NCBI GenBank assembly: GCA_965368115.1
Contig: CBDULQ010000101.1
Location: forward strand, 1 to 12,358
Reading direction: 5' to 3'
Length of the DNA: 12,358 nt
Source of the DNA: CBDULQ01 sp965368115
Lineage (GTDB): Bacteria > Pseudomonadota > Gammaproteobacteria > SZUA-229
Below are positions 5,811 through 12,006 of the stretch, one piece after another. Every line of letters starts with the position of its first letter. Position 1 is the stretch's first letter. Made by a program: the position numbers and the translations under genes. The notes beneath the pieces were generated by a model, which had not been told where the DNA came from, ran no database searches, and worked only from the letters and a program-made list of their open reading frames with translations.

Positions 5811-8003
5811 ATGAAGGCGGCAACTTGCAGATGTCCGGAGCGGCATCATCAATCCACCCTGGACCTGGGCAATCTGCCGGACTGCCCGACCGGTCGATTC
5901 ATTGTCAACGAATACCGGTCGCAGCCGCTGGGGCGAATCTCATACACCTGGTGGCTGCGACTGTTACAGGGCGTATTGCTGTTTGTGGTGCTCGGTTTTC
6001 TACCTGGTCTGGTGCTGGCCCTGCCGGCGGAAATACCGAACGACCTGGGTGCCGGTTCACTGTATGTGCGTTCTGCACAGGGCGGTTATCAGGAGGCCTT
6101 GCGGTTGCAGTCGGATGTGCATTTCGCTATCAGCGGCATGGTGTTGCGGGCGACTTTGAAGCAGTATTTCAGGAATGACTCGCAACAGTGGATGGAAGGC
6201 ATTTATGTGTTCCCGCTGCCGGATCATGCGGCGGTGGATCGTTTGCGTATCCATGTCGGGGAACGGATTATCGAAGGTGTCATCAAGGAGCGGAAGCAGG
6301 CGCGTGCCCTGTATGTGCAGGCGAAACGTGAAGGCAAGCGTAGTGCACTGGTAGAGCAGGAGCGCCCCAACATGTTCACCACATCGGTTGCCAATATCGC
6401 GCCGGGTGAAACGGTGGTGGTTGAAATTGCCTATCAACAGACGCTGGAATATCGCGATGGTCGCTTCAGCCTGGATTTCCCCATGACCATCACACCGCGC
6501 TATATTCCCGGTGCACCGCTGCAGGAATCGTCATCGCAGGTGATGAGCGGCAACGGCTGGGCGCGCAACAGCGACCAGGTACCCGATGCATCGCGTATCA
6601 CGCCGCCAATGGTGAGAGCCAGTGGTCAACAGCGCAACATGATCAACATCAGCGCCAGTCTCGACGCCGGCTTTCCTTTGGCCGAGATCAACAGCTTGTA
6701 TCACGACATTCGTATCGATCGTCAACAACAGCAGTATCGGCTGAAACTACAGCGCCCGGTCGCCATGGACCGGGATTTCGAACTGGTGTGGACACCGGCG
6801 GTGGGCAATGCGCCGAATGCGGCTTTTTTCAAGCAGACTCTGGAAGGCGAAGACTACGGTCTGATCATGATCATGCCGCCGCAAGCGGATCAGGCGCAGC
6901 GCGCACAACAGGCCGTGCTGCCGCGGGAAGTGATTCTGGTGATCGATACCTCCGGCTCCATGGCCGGCCAGTCCATCGAACAGGCAAGGCAGGCCCTGTT
7001 GATGGCACTGGACACCCTCACCCCGACGGATCGATTCAATGTCATCGAATTCAACTCGACGACACGTAAACTGTTCACCGATGCGGTATTCGCCGATAGC
7101 CAGTCACTGATGATGGCACGCCGTTTCGTCAGCAACCTGCGATCCAGCGGCGGGACTGAAATGGCCGATGCACTGCGTGCAGCGCTTGGTGGTGACGAGG
7201 CGGAAGGATTTGTGCGGCAGGTGATCTTTATCACCGACGGTAGCGTTGGTAACGAAAAAGCGCTGTTCAATCTAATCGAAGATCGACTCGGCAATAGCCG
7301 GCTGTTTACCGTGGGAATCGGCGCTGCGCCCAATGCCTATTTTATGCATCGCGCCGCCGAGTTCGGTCGCGGTAGTTACACTTTTGTGCGTACCCAGGAT
7401 GAAATAGCCGCCCGTATGCAAACCCTGTTCGAACGACTCAGCTCACCATTGCTTGGTGACCTGCAAATTGACTGGTCGGGTACGCTGCCGACCGAGGTCT
7501 GGCCGCAACGTATCAGCGATCTGTATTCCGGTGAACCGGTGCTGGTCGCCGTGAAACTGAATCCGGACAACGACAGCCTGACGTTGCGCGGTAAAACACT
7601 GAACACATCCTGGCAGCGTCAGCTGAAACTGGATCAGTATGCATCCCGTGACGGTATAGCTGCGATCTGGGCGCGGAAAAAAATCGCACAACTGATGGAT
7701 GAGCAACGCCGCCAGGGTAGCAGCGAGCAGTTGCGCACGCAGATCGTCGATCTGGCATTGCATCACCGGCTGGTCAGCAAATACACCTCACTGGTGGCTA
7801 TCGACTCACAACCGGTACGTGCCGGGAATGATGCACTGAACAGTGCGGCGATTCCGAACAACATGCCGGCGGGTTCGCAACAGGCGGTACCCACCAGCGG
7901 GTTTCCCGTCACCGCAACATCGGCACGTATGCATTTGTTGATCGCTATGCTCGGTTTGCTGCTGCTGATCATACTGGTATTCAGAAATCGTTATGAAGCA
8001 TGA
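5811..8003 (+). CDS. VIT/vWA-domain sortase target protein (marine proteobacterial type)
   Basis: A 730-residue exported protein, the single dedicated substrate of the adjacent sortase. Residues 1-47 are a long hydrophilic leader with Cys6, Cys8 and Cys25, followed by a hydrophobic signal core at about 48-68 and likely cleavage after VLA at 70. A VIT domain spans about 83-228, with the hallmark run from EQERPNMF at 182-189 to ANIAPGE at 194-200. A von Willebrand A domain spans about 372-550 and its metal site is complete: DTSGS at 379-383, Thr449 and Asp476 in ITDG. The C-terminus is a sorting signal: FPVTAT at 698-703, a hydrophobic helix at about 708-724 and the basic tail RNRYEA. The ATG has AGGAG at 5801-5805, five bases upstream. 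The stop overlaps the sortase start (ATGA). The vWA metal site suggests ligand or surface adhesion. The attachment acceptor is unknown. Confidence 0.93.
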   Translation: MKAATCRCPERHHQSTLDLGNLPDCPTGRFIVNEYRSQPLGRISYTWWLRLLQGVLLFVVLGFLPGLVLALPAEIPNDLGAGSLYVRSAQGGYQEALRLQSDVHFAISGMVLRATLKQYFRNDSQQWMEGIYVFPLPDHAAVDRLRIHVGERIIEGVIKERKQARALYVQAKREGKRSALVEQERPNMFTTSVANIAPGETVVVEIAYQQTLEYRDGRFSLDFPMTITPRYIPGAPLQESSSQVMSGNGWARNSDQVPDASRITPPMVRASGQQRNMINISASLDAGFPLAEINSLYHDIRIDRQQQQYRLKLQRPVAMDRDFELVWTPAVGNAPNAAFFKQTLEGEDYGLIMIMPPQADQAQRAQQAVLPREVILVIDTSGSMAGQSIEQARQALLMALDTLTPTDRFNVIEFNSTTRKLFTDAVFADSQSLMMARRFVSNLRSSGGTEMADALRAALGGDEAEGFVRQVIFITDGSVGNEKALFNLIEDRLGNSRLFTVGIGAAPNAYFMHRAAEFGRGSYTFVRTQDEIAARMQTLFERLSSPLLGDLQIDWSGTLPTEVWPQRISDLYSGEPVLVAVKLNPDNDSLTLRGKTLNTSWQRQLKLDQYASRDGIAAIWARKKIAQLMDEQRRQGSSEQLRTQIVDLALHHRLVSKYTSLVAIDSQPVRAGNDALNSAAIPNNMPAGSQQAVPTSGFPVTATSARMHLLIAMLGLLLLIILVFRNRYEA
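7902..8000 (+). other. C-terminal sorting signal of the sortase target
   Basis: These codons encode the tripartite signal: an LPXTG-like pentapeptide FPVTA (residues 698-702) followed by T-S, a hydrophobic helix rich in Leu and Ile, and the basic tail RNRYEA. By analogy with LPXTG signals, cleavage would fall between Thr701 and Ala702. The motif departs from the canonical form by Phe for Leu and Ala for Gly. The basic residues after the helix would hold the protein in the inner membrane until the sortase acts. Confidence 0.8.
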
Positions 8004-8581
8004 CAATGAACACAAAACGTCGACTGCGCGCCATACTGATTGCGCTACTCTGTGTCATTTCTGTCTGGCAATTCGCAGCTGCGGCATACATCCATGCCAA
8101 GGCCGGTCTTGCCCAGTGGCTGATCGAAGAAGCCTGGCAAGAGACAAAACACAACGCTGAGCCGGTAGCGCCCTGGCCCTGGGCGGATACCTGGCCAGTG
8201 GCGCGTCTGCAGGTGCCGCGACTGGCGGTGGACCAGATGGTGCTGGCCGGTGCCAGCGGACGCAACCTGGCTTTCGGCCCGACCTGGGTGCAGGCCAGTG
8301 CTGCACCGGCAGAAAATGGGCGCACGGTGATTGCCGGGCATCGCGATACCCATTTCGGTTTTCTTCAACAGCTACGTGTCAATGATGAAATATTGCTGGA
8401 AGGTAAAACCACAATCACTCGATACCGGGTGCGGGATACTCGGGTGGTGGATAGTCGCGATCACGATATGGTTTTGTCAGAAGCCGGTCGGCAACTGCTG
8501 CTGGTGACCTGTTATCCCTTCGATGCCATTGCTGCCGGTGGTGACTTACGTTACCTGGTAATTGCTGAAGCGACACTTTAA
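8000..8581 (+). CDS. Class GN sortase (marine proteobacterial type)
   Basis: A 193-residue transpeptidase anchored by an N-terminal helix (about 9-30) after a basic MTMNTKRRLR, with the catalytic domain in the periplasm. The sortase triad is visible: His114 in IAGHRDTHFG (111-120), Cys171 in LLLVTCYPF (166-174) and Arg184 in GGDLRYLVI (180-188). The strand leading in, WPVARLQVPRLAVDQMVLAG, is also typical. By family knowledge, it cuts the substrate at its sorting motif, forms a thioester through Cys171 and transfers it to a nucleophile. The acceptor in this Gram-negative system is not known from sequence. The start overlaps the substrate stop by four bases (ATGA), so translation is probably coupled. 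ATG 8006 is an alternative start. The length is short but normal for this class. No terminator is visible after the stop. Confidence 0.95.
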   Translation: MTMNTKRRLRAILIALLCVISVWQFAAAAYIHAKAGLAQWLIEEAWQETKHNAEPVAPWPWADTWPVARLQVPRLAVDQMVLAGASGRNLAFGPTWVQASAAPAENGRTVIAGHRDTHFGFLQQLRVNDEILLEGKTTITRYRVRDTRVVDSRDHDMVLSEAGRQLLLVTCYPFDAIAAGGDLRYLVIAEATL

Positions 8582-8597
8582 ATTCAATGACAATTCA
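8581..8597. promoter_or_regulatory. Tandem AATTCA pair, possible second PdsR site
   Basis: AATTCA occurs at 8581-8586 and again at 8592-8597, eleven bases apart, starting at the last base of the sortase stop codon and 74 bases before the metallophosphoesterase start. The second copy sits in ACAATTCA (8590-8597), which is identical to the first eight bases of the decamer at 5704. The match suggests shared control, but the repeats are short and the flanks differ. Confidence 0.35.
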
Positions 8598-8670
8598 CGC
8601 GCTGTTCAAGTGTCTGTCATGCGGCTGACGTTAACTCGGTCCTCCTTGTCAATTTACGGAGACCATAACA

Positions 8671-9744
8671 ATGAAAATGTTGAGCAAGCTGGCGACGACA
8701 TCGGTACTCGCCCTGTCTTTTTCACTGAGTTCGATGACGGTACTGGCCGGTGATCGAGATGAACGTTACAGTGATCATCACCGTGATCATCGGGCATTCA
8801 GTTTTGCGTTGATCGGTGACACCCCTTATGGTGTTGCGCCAGGTGAAGACTATGCGCCCTTCGATCGCATGCAGCAGGCGATCAATGCAGACCGTCGTTT
8901 GAAATGGGTTATGCATGCGGGCGATATCAAGGGTGGCTCGAGCGCCTGTTCGGATGCTATGTTTTTCGATCGTCTGTCGCGTTATAGCGCTTTTGAGAAA
9001 CCATTTATTCTGACGCCGGGTGACAACGAGTGGACGGACTGCCACCGTGTGCGTGCCGGTGAATATCAGCCGCTGGAGCGACTGGCGCGTTTGCGTGAAG
9101 TATTCTTCCCGGTACCCGGTGAGACTCTGGGTAAACGAAAGCTGCATCTGCAGTCCCAGGCCATGGTGGCCGGATATGAAGAGTTCCCCGAGAACGTCAT
9201 GTGGAACAAGCGCGGTGTTCAGTTTGCTGCGATTCATGTAGTGGGTAGCCAGAATGGTTTGCTGCCTTTCGATCCGGCTTCCTCGGCAGTGCGTACTGCA
9301 GCAGATGATGCAGAAGTAGCGCGTCGCATCGATGCCGCGGTCAACTGGTTGAATGCAACCTTTGATGCTGCAGAAGCGGATGAGGCGCCGGGCGTGTTCA
9401 TCATGATACATGCCAACCCGGTTCTCGAATTTAAATACCTGCTCGATCGCGATGCCGATGGTGTTGTATCACGTAATGGATTCACCGAGTTCCTGCAGAC
9501 ACTGGAAGCGCGTACTGCGGCATTCGGTAAACCGGTGGTCCTGGCGCATGGTGATTCTCACTGGTTCCGTGTCGACAAACCGGAGTTGCCGTCTGCCAGT
9601 GACCAGCTGGACAAGTTCCATGGTAACTTTACCCGCGTCGAAACCTTTGGTTCCAGTATCGTGCACTGGGTAAAAGTGAATGTGGACCCAAACTCCACGG
9701 ACGTCTTCCAGTTCGAACAGAAACTGGTATCGGAAAACCTGTAA
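8671..9744 (+). CDS. Secreted calcineurin-like metallophosphoesterase
   Basis: A 357-residue exported phosphoesterase. The signal peptide covers residues 1-26 with likely cleavage at VLA|GD. A short His/Asp-rich stretch follows at 27-41. The metallophosphoesterase motifs appear in order: IGDTPYG at 48-54, HAGDIKGG at 82-89, GDNEW at 117-121, IMIHANP at 244-250 and AHGDSHWF at 292-299, giving metal ligands Asp50, Asp84, Asn119, His247, His295-region GDSH and its His297. Cys93 and Cys124 could form a disulfide. The natural substrate cannot be read from the sequence. GGAG at about 8658-8661 precedes the ATG by roughly nine bases, and ATG 8677 is an alternative start. The gene starts 89 bp after the sortase stop on the same strand with no terminator between, so read-through from the sortase operon is possible. 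A strong terminator follows it. A link to the sortase system is suggested only by position. Confidence 0.9.
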   Translation: MKMLSKLATTSVLALSFSLSSMTVLAGDRDERYSDHHRDHRAFSFALIGDTPYGVAPGEDYAPFDRMQQAINADRRLKWVMHAGDIKGGSSACSDAMFFDRLSRYSAFEKPFILTPGDNEWTDCHRVRAGEYQPLERLARLREVFFPVPGETLGKRKLHLQSQAMVAGYEEFPENVMWNKRGVQFAAIHVVGSQNGLLPFDPASSAVRTAADDAEVARRIDAAVNWLNATFDAAEADEAPGVFIMIHANPVLEFKYLLDRDADGVVSRNGFTEFLQTLEARTAAFGKPVVLAHGDSHWFRVDKPELPSASDQLDKFHGNFTRVETFGSSIVHWVKVNVDPNSTDVFQFEQKLVSENL

Positions 9745-9767
9745 TTCCGGCTCTGTTGTTTGAAGTG

Positions 9768-9797
9768 CCCGTTCCGCATTGCGGAGCGGGTTTTTTT
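9768..9797 (+). terminator. Rho-independent terminator after the metallophosphoesterase gene
   Basis: CCCGTTCCG (9768-9776) pairs with CGGAGCGGG (9782-9790) through a 9-bp stem with one G-U pair and a 5-base loop, followed directly by seven T residues (9791-9797). It lies 23 bases after the stop codon and closes this transcription unit. Confidence 0.9.
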
Positions 9798-9817
9798 GCT
9801 CAACTTCCCGAGCATTG

Positions 9818-9826
9818 TGGTCTAAT
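9818..9826 (+). promoter_or_regulatory. Extended -10 promoter candidate
   Basis: TG-G-TCTAAT at 9818-9826 is an extended -10 element (TCTAAT, 5 of 6), 38 bases before the ATG of the membrane protein gene and just after the upstream terminator. The best -35 (TTGCTC at 9796-9801) is 19 bp away, overlapping the T tract. Extended -10 promoters tolerate a poor -35. Confidence 0.45.
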
Positions 9827-9864
9827 AGGCTTTGATTGAACGGCAATAGCTGAGGACATAGTGC

Positions 9865-10284
9865 ATGCGCATCGCGCTGGTCGCCGGTCTGATTTACTTC
9901 CTCCTGGTGTTCACTGCCGGTTTCCTGCTGGGTACCCTGCGTGTGTTGTGGCTGGTGCCGACCCTTGGTGAGCGTTACGCGGAATTGCTGGAAGCGCCGC
10001 TCATGCTGTTCGTTATCTACCTGTCGGCGCATTACCTGCTGAGGAAAAAATATACGGCCCTGAAGCCAGGCCAAAGTCTGCTGATGGGTGCTGTCGCGCT
10101 GGGCTTGTTATTGCTGGTCGAATTCAGTCTGGTGTTGGGACTACGCGGCCTGAATCTCGAGCAATATCTGCAGTCCAGGGATCCGATCGCCGGTTTGGTT
10201 TATGTTTTGTCATTGCTAATCTTCTGGTTCATGCCGCGCTTGCTGTTGTTTATTGACTCACCTGAACGGGGGAGTGGCGATTAA
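9865..10284 (+). CDS. Four-helix integral membrane protein of unknown function
   Basis: A 139-residue, strongly hydrophobic protein with four predicted membrane helices at about 4-24, 42-59, 71-93 and 108-129. A conserved-looking loop after helix 1 (RVLWLVPTLGERYAELLEAP, 26-45) carries the charged residues, and KK at 61-62 and the acidic tail DSPERGSGD end the soluble parts. I recall similar small membrane proteins in proteobacteria but no named function, so none is assigned. The start is supported by GAGGA at 9852-9856, eight bases before the ATG. The gene has its own candidate promoter and sits alone between a terminator and a long non-coding stretch, so it is probably monocistronic. It lacks the Cys or His clusters expected of a redox or metal carrier. 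Confidence 0.8.
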   Translation: MRIALVAGLIYFLLVFTAGFLLGTLRVLWLVPTLGERYAELLEAPLMLFVIYLSAHYLLRKKYTALKPGQSLLMGAVALGLLLLVEFSLVLGLRGLNLEQYLQSRDPIAGLVYVLSLLIFWFMPRLLLFIDSPERGSGD

Positions 10285-10321
10285 ATCCCTGTGAATTGGC
10301 ACCATGCCGCAACGATTTTGA

Positions 10322-10349
10322 CTGATTCGGACTAGTTCAAACGAATCAG
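10322..10349. repeat. 8-bp perfect inverted repeat
   Basis: CTGATTCG (10322-10329) and CGAATCAG (10342-10349) are exact reverse complements separated by 12 bases (GACTAGTTCAAA). There is no T tract after it on either strand, so it is a poor intrinsic terminator for the membrane protein gene. A dimeric-regulator operator or an RNA hairpin is possible. It opens the gene-free stretch 10285-10624, whose other contents are listed separately. Confidence 0.5.
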
Positions 10350-10396
10350 AATACCGAAAAAAACCACCCGGATAGTGAATTAGTGTTTATTAATAT

Positions 10397-10425
10397 TTGA
10401 TGATGCTCAAATTTTGTACTAGAAT
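10397..10425 (+). promoter_or_regulatory. Sigma70-type promoter for the small secreted protein
   Basis: TTGATG (10397-10402, 4 of 6 to TTGACA) and TAGAAT (10420-10425, 5 of 6 to TATAAT) are separated by an ideal 17 bp in an AT-rich stretch. Transcription would begin near 10432, giving an unusually long leader of nearly 200 bases before the start codon at 10625. Confidence 0.65.
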
Positions 10426-10481
10426 TTTTCATCAATTCGAGGCGCCGGACCGGAGAGCCTGATCCGTTATCTGCCGACAAG

Positions 10482-10507
10482 CCGTTTTATTCCGAAACGG
10501 TCGTTTC
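10482..10507 (+). other. Two mutually exclusive hairpins in a long 5' leader
   Basis: CCGTTT (10482-10487) can pair with AAACGG (10495-10500), or GAAAC (10494-10498) can pair with GTTTC (10503-10507) across a GGTC loop. The two structures share bases 10495-10498 and cannot form together. No known riboswitch consensus is recognised here. The stems are short (6 and 5 bp), so this is a candidate only. Confidence 0.3.
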
Positions 10508-10624
10508 AAATAAATGATAAATATTCCAAAGCATTCCCGGAATCAGGATGAGCCGTATCATCTGTGATGCTGACGCTGCCCCCAGGGAATGAAATTGAAA
10601 ACTTTTGACTCAATGGAAATTGTT

Positions 10625-11020
10625 ATGAAGATGTCACGTATTACAGCACTAGTATCAGCACTGTTAGTGGTTGCACTTTCAATACCTTCAACATTTGCCA
10701 GCCCGAATGTATTTGCCGGCAAATCGGAAAACCAGCATCAGTTGTCCGACTGGGAACAGAAAAAGCTTTATGCCGAATTCGAGAACCGTTTTAGCGCGGC
10801 CAGTTCCGGCGCTTTTCAGAAACTGAATAACAATCCCTGGGCGGCACGTAAGGCACGCGATGCGCATCAGGAAGAGCTGGTCAAGGCCAGCAACAGCTGG
10901 GGCAGTTGCCGTGAATATGCATATGCCCAGCGTGGTAAATGCTACTCACGTGGCGGTGACGCTTATACCTGTGAGCGTTACTATGATGCGCGCGTAAAAC
11001 ATTGCGACGCACGCTTCTAA
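10625..11020 (+). CDS. Small secreted four-cysteine protein of unknown function
   Basis: A 131-residue exported protein from the ATG at 10625. The signal peptide is MKMSRITALVSALLVVALS followed by IPSTFAS, with cleavage likely near TFA|SP. The mature protein is hydrophilic, with a charged helical middle (LSDWEQKKLYAEFENRF) and a C-terminal region with exactly four cysteines: SCREY, KCYSR, TCERYY and HCDARF, spaced 10, 9 and 8 residues apart, which suits two disulfides. The frame opens upstream at ATG 10589 and ATG 10613, which would add 12 or 4 residues before the signal peptide. I prefer 10625 because it gives a normal signal peptide and GGAA lies about seven bases upstream. The family is not recognised. 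It probably acts in the periplasm or outside the cell. A good promoter lies about 200 bases upstream and a terminator follows, so it is monocistronic. Confidence 0.78.
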   Translation: MKMSRITALVSALLVVALSIPSTFASPNVFAGKSENQHQLSDWEQKKLYAEFENRFSAASSGAFQKLNNNPWAARKARDAHQEELVKASNSWGSCREYAYAQRGKCYSRGGDAYTCERYYDARVKHCDARF

Positions 11021-11044
11021 TTGCCAGCCTGATCGGACTACAAT

Positions 11045-11078
11045 AAAGCCCGAGGATCGACGATCCCGGGCTTTTTTT
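11045..11078 (+). terminator. Rho-independent terminator
   Basis: AAAGCCCG (11045-11052) plus GGATC (11054-11058) pair with GATCC plus CGGGCTTT (11062-11074), with one bulged A at 11053 and a GAC loop, ending in seven T residues (11072-11078). It closes the small secreted-protein transcript, 24 bases after its stop. Confidence 0.92.
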
Positions 11079-11115
11079 GTGCCCGCATTCCGGGCCGGGG
11101 AGACCAGACAACATC

Positions 11116-12006
11116 ATGCGCATCATCATTGCAGGCTGCGGTTACATTGGAAAATTGCTGGCGACGAAGCTGTTGAACGAAGGACACGAGGTGATCGGCC
11201 TGGTCTCCAGTGTCGACAGCGCCGATCGTTGTGCGCAGCAGAACATTCCCTGTCTGCAGTTGAATTTCGATCAGCTCGATACTGACGACCTGCGTGAATT
11301 GTCGATATCGGGAGCGGCTCTGATCTATCTGGCGCCGCCGCCTTCCCAGGGACAGCAGGATACGCGGCTGGCGCGTTTTCTCAGGGCGATCGAACATCGA
11401 CCGCCGCAACGCATGGTGCTGATTAGCACTACCGGCGTGTATGGCGATTGCGACGGTGAATGGGTGGATGAAACAACACCACTCAATCCCGGTGTTGATC
11501 GTGCCCTGCGTCGTGCCGACGCGGAACGCCAGGCGGAGGCTTATTGTACGAGCACGCAAAAGCCGCTGGTAATCCTGCGGGTTCCGGGAATCTATGGTCC
11601 CGGAAAACTACCGTTGGCGCGCATCCGTAAGGCCACGCCGATTGTCGCCGAACAGGATTCACCCTATACCAATCGCATACATGCATTTGATCTGGTGAGT
11701 ATCTGCCGGCAGGCTTTGCTGGATACACAACTGGCCGGTGTCTACAACTGTTCCGACGGACATCCCGGTACCATGTATGAATATTTCACCCGCGTGGCTG
11801 ATCGTGCCGGATTGCCGCAACCGCCGGTCATCAGTTTGCAGGATGCGGAACAGACCCTGTCTGCGGGTATGTTGTCCTATATGCATGAATCGCGGCGTAT
11901 CGATAACCGCAAGCTGTTGCGAGATTTCAGGATTGAGCTGGAATATCCGGACCTGGATGCCGGTCTCGCGGTCAGTATCGAGCCTGTTGGCAATGGTTTA
12001 AAGTGA
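11116..12006 (+). CDS. SDR-family NAD(P)-dependent oxidoreductase (YeeZ-like)
   Basis: A 296-residue extended short-chain dehydrogenase/epimerase-type protein, cytoplasmic. The N-terminal Rossmann motif is IIIAGCGYIGKLLA (G-x-G-x-x-G) at 3-16, directly after the start. The central part has the strand MVLISTTGVYGDCDGEWVDE, in which Ser/Thr and the Tyr of GVYG stand in the catalytic region, then ILRVPGIYGPGKLPLARI, a pattern typical of NAD-dependent epimerase/dehydratase relatives. Substrate identity cannot be read. The frame opens upstream at a GTG (11077), but that would overlap the terminator and put 13 residues before the Rossmann strand. The ATG at 11116 has GGGGAG at 11097-11102, a rather long 13 bases upstream. 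Only 37 bases separate the terminator from the start, leaving little room for a promoter. The end overlaps the convergent phosphatase gene by nine bases. Confidence 0.88.
   Translation: MRIIIAGCGYIGKLLATKLLNEGHEVIGLVSSVDSADRCAQQNIPCLQLNFDQLDTDDLRELSISGAALIYLAPPPSQGQQDTRLARFLRAIEHRPPQRMVLISTTGVYGDCDGEWVDETTPLNPGVDRALRRADAERQAEAYCTSTQKPLVILRVPGIYGPGKLPLARIRKATPIVAEQDSPYTNRIHAFDLVSICRQALLDTQLAGVYNCSDGHPGTMYEYFTRVADRAGLPQPPVISLQDAEQTLSAGMLSYMHESRRIDNRKLLRDFRIELEYPDLDAGLAVSIEPVGNGLK

Noticed and set aside
8722..9411. 229-codon open frame antisense to the metallophosphoesterase gene
   Set aside because: The plus-strand frame has all metallophosphoesterase motifs and a signal peptide; the antisense product resembles nothing.
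9469..10074. 201-codon minus-strand frame across a terminator and two plus-strand genes
   Set aside because: It spans the T-tract terminator and the starts of a well-supported gene, and is low-complexity Gln/Arg-rich shadow sequence.
10441..10480. Glycine riboswitch suggested by GGAGAG in the leader
   Set aside because: Only that short string matches; the rest of the conserved core is not present.
11077..11115. GTG start at 11077 for the SDR gene
   Set aside because: It would start inside the terminator T tract and add 13 residues before the Rossmann strand, which normally sits at the N-terminus.
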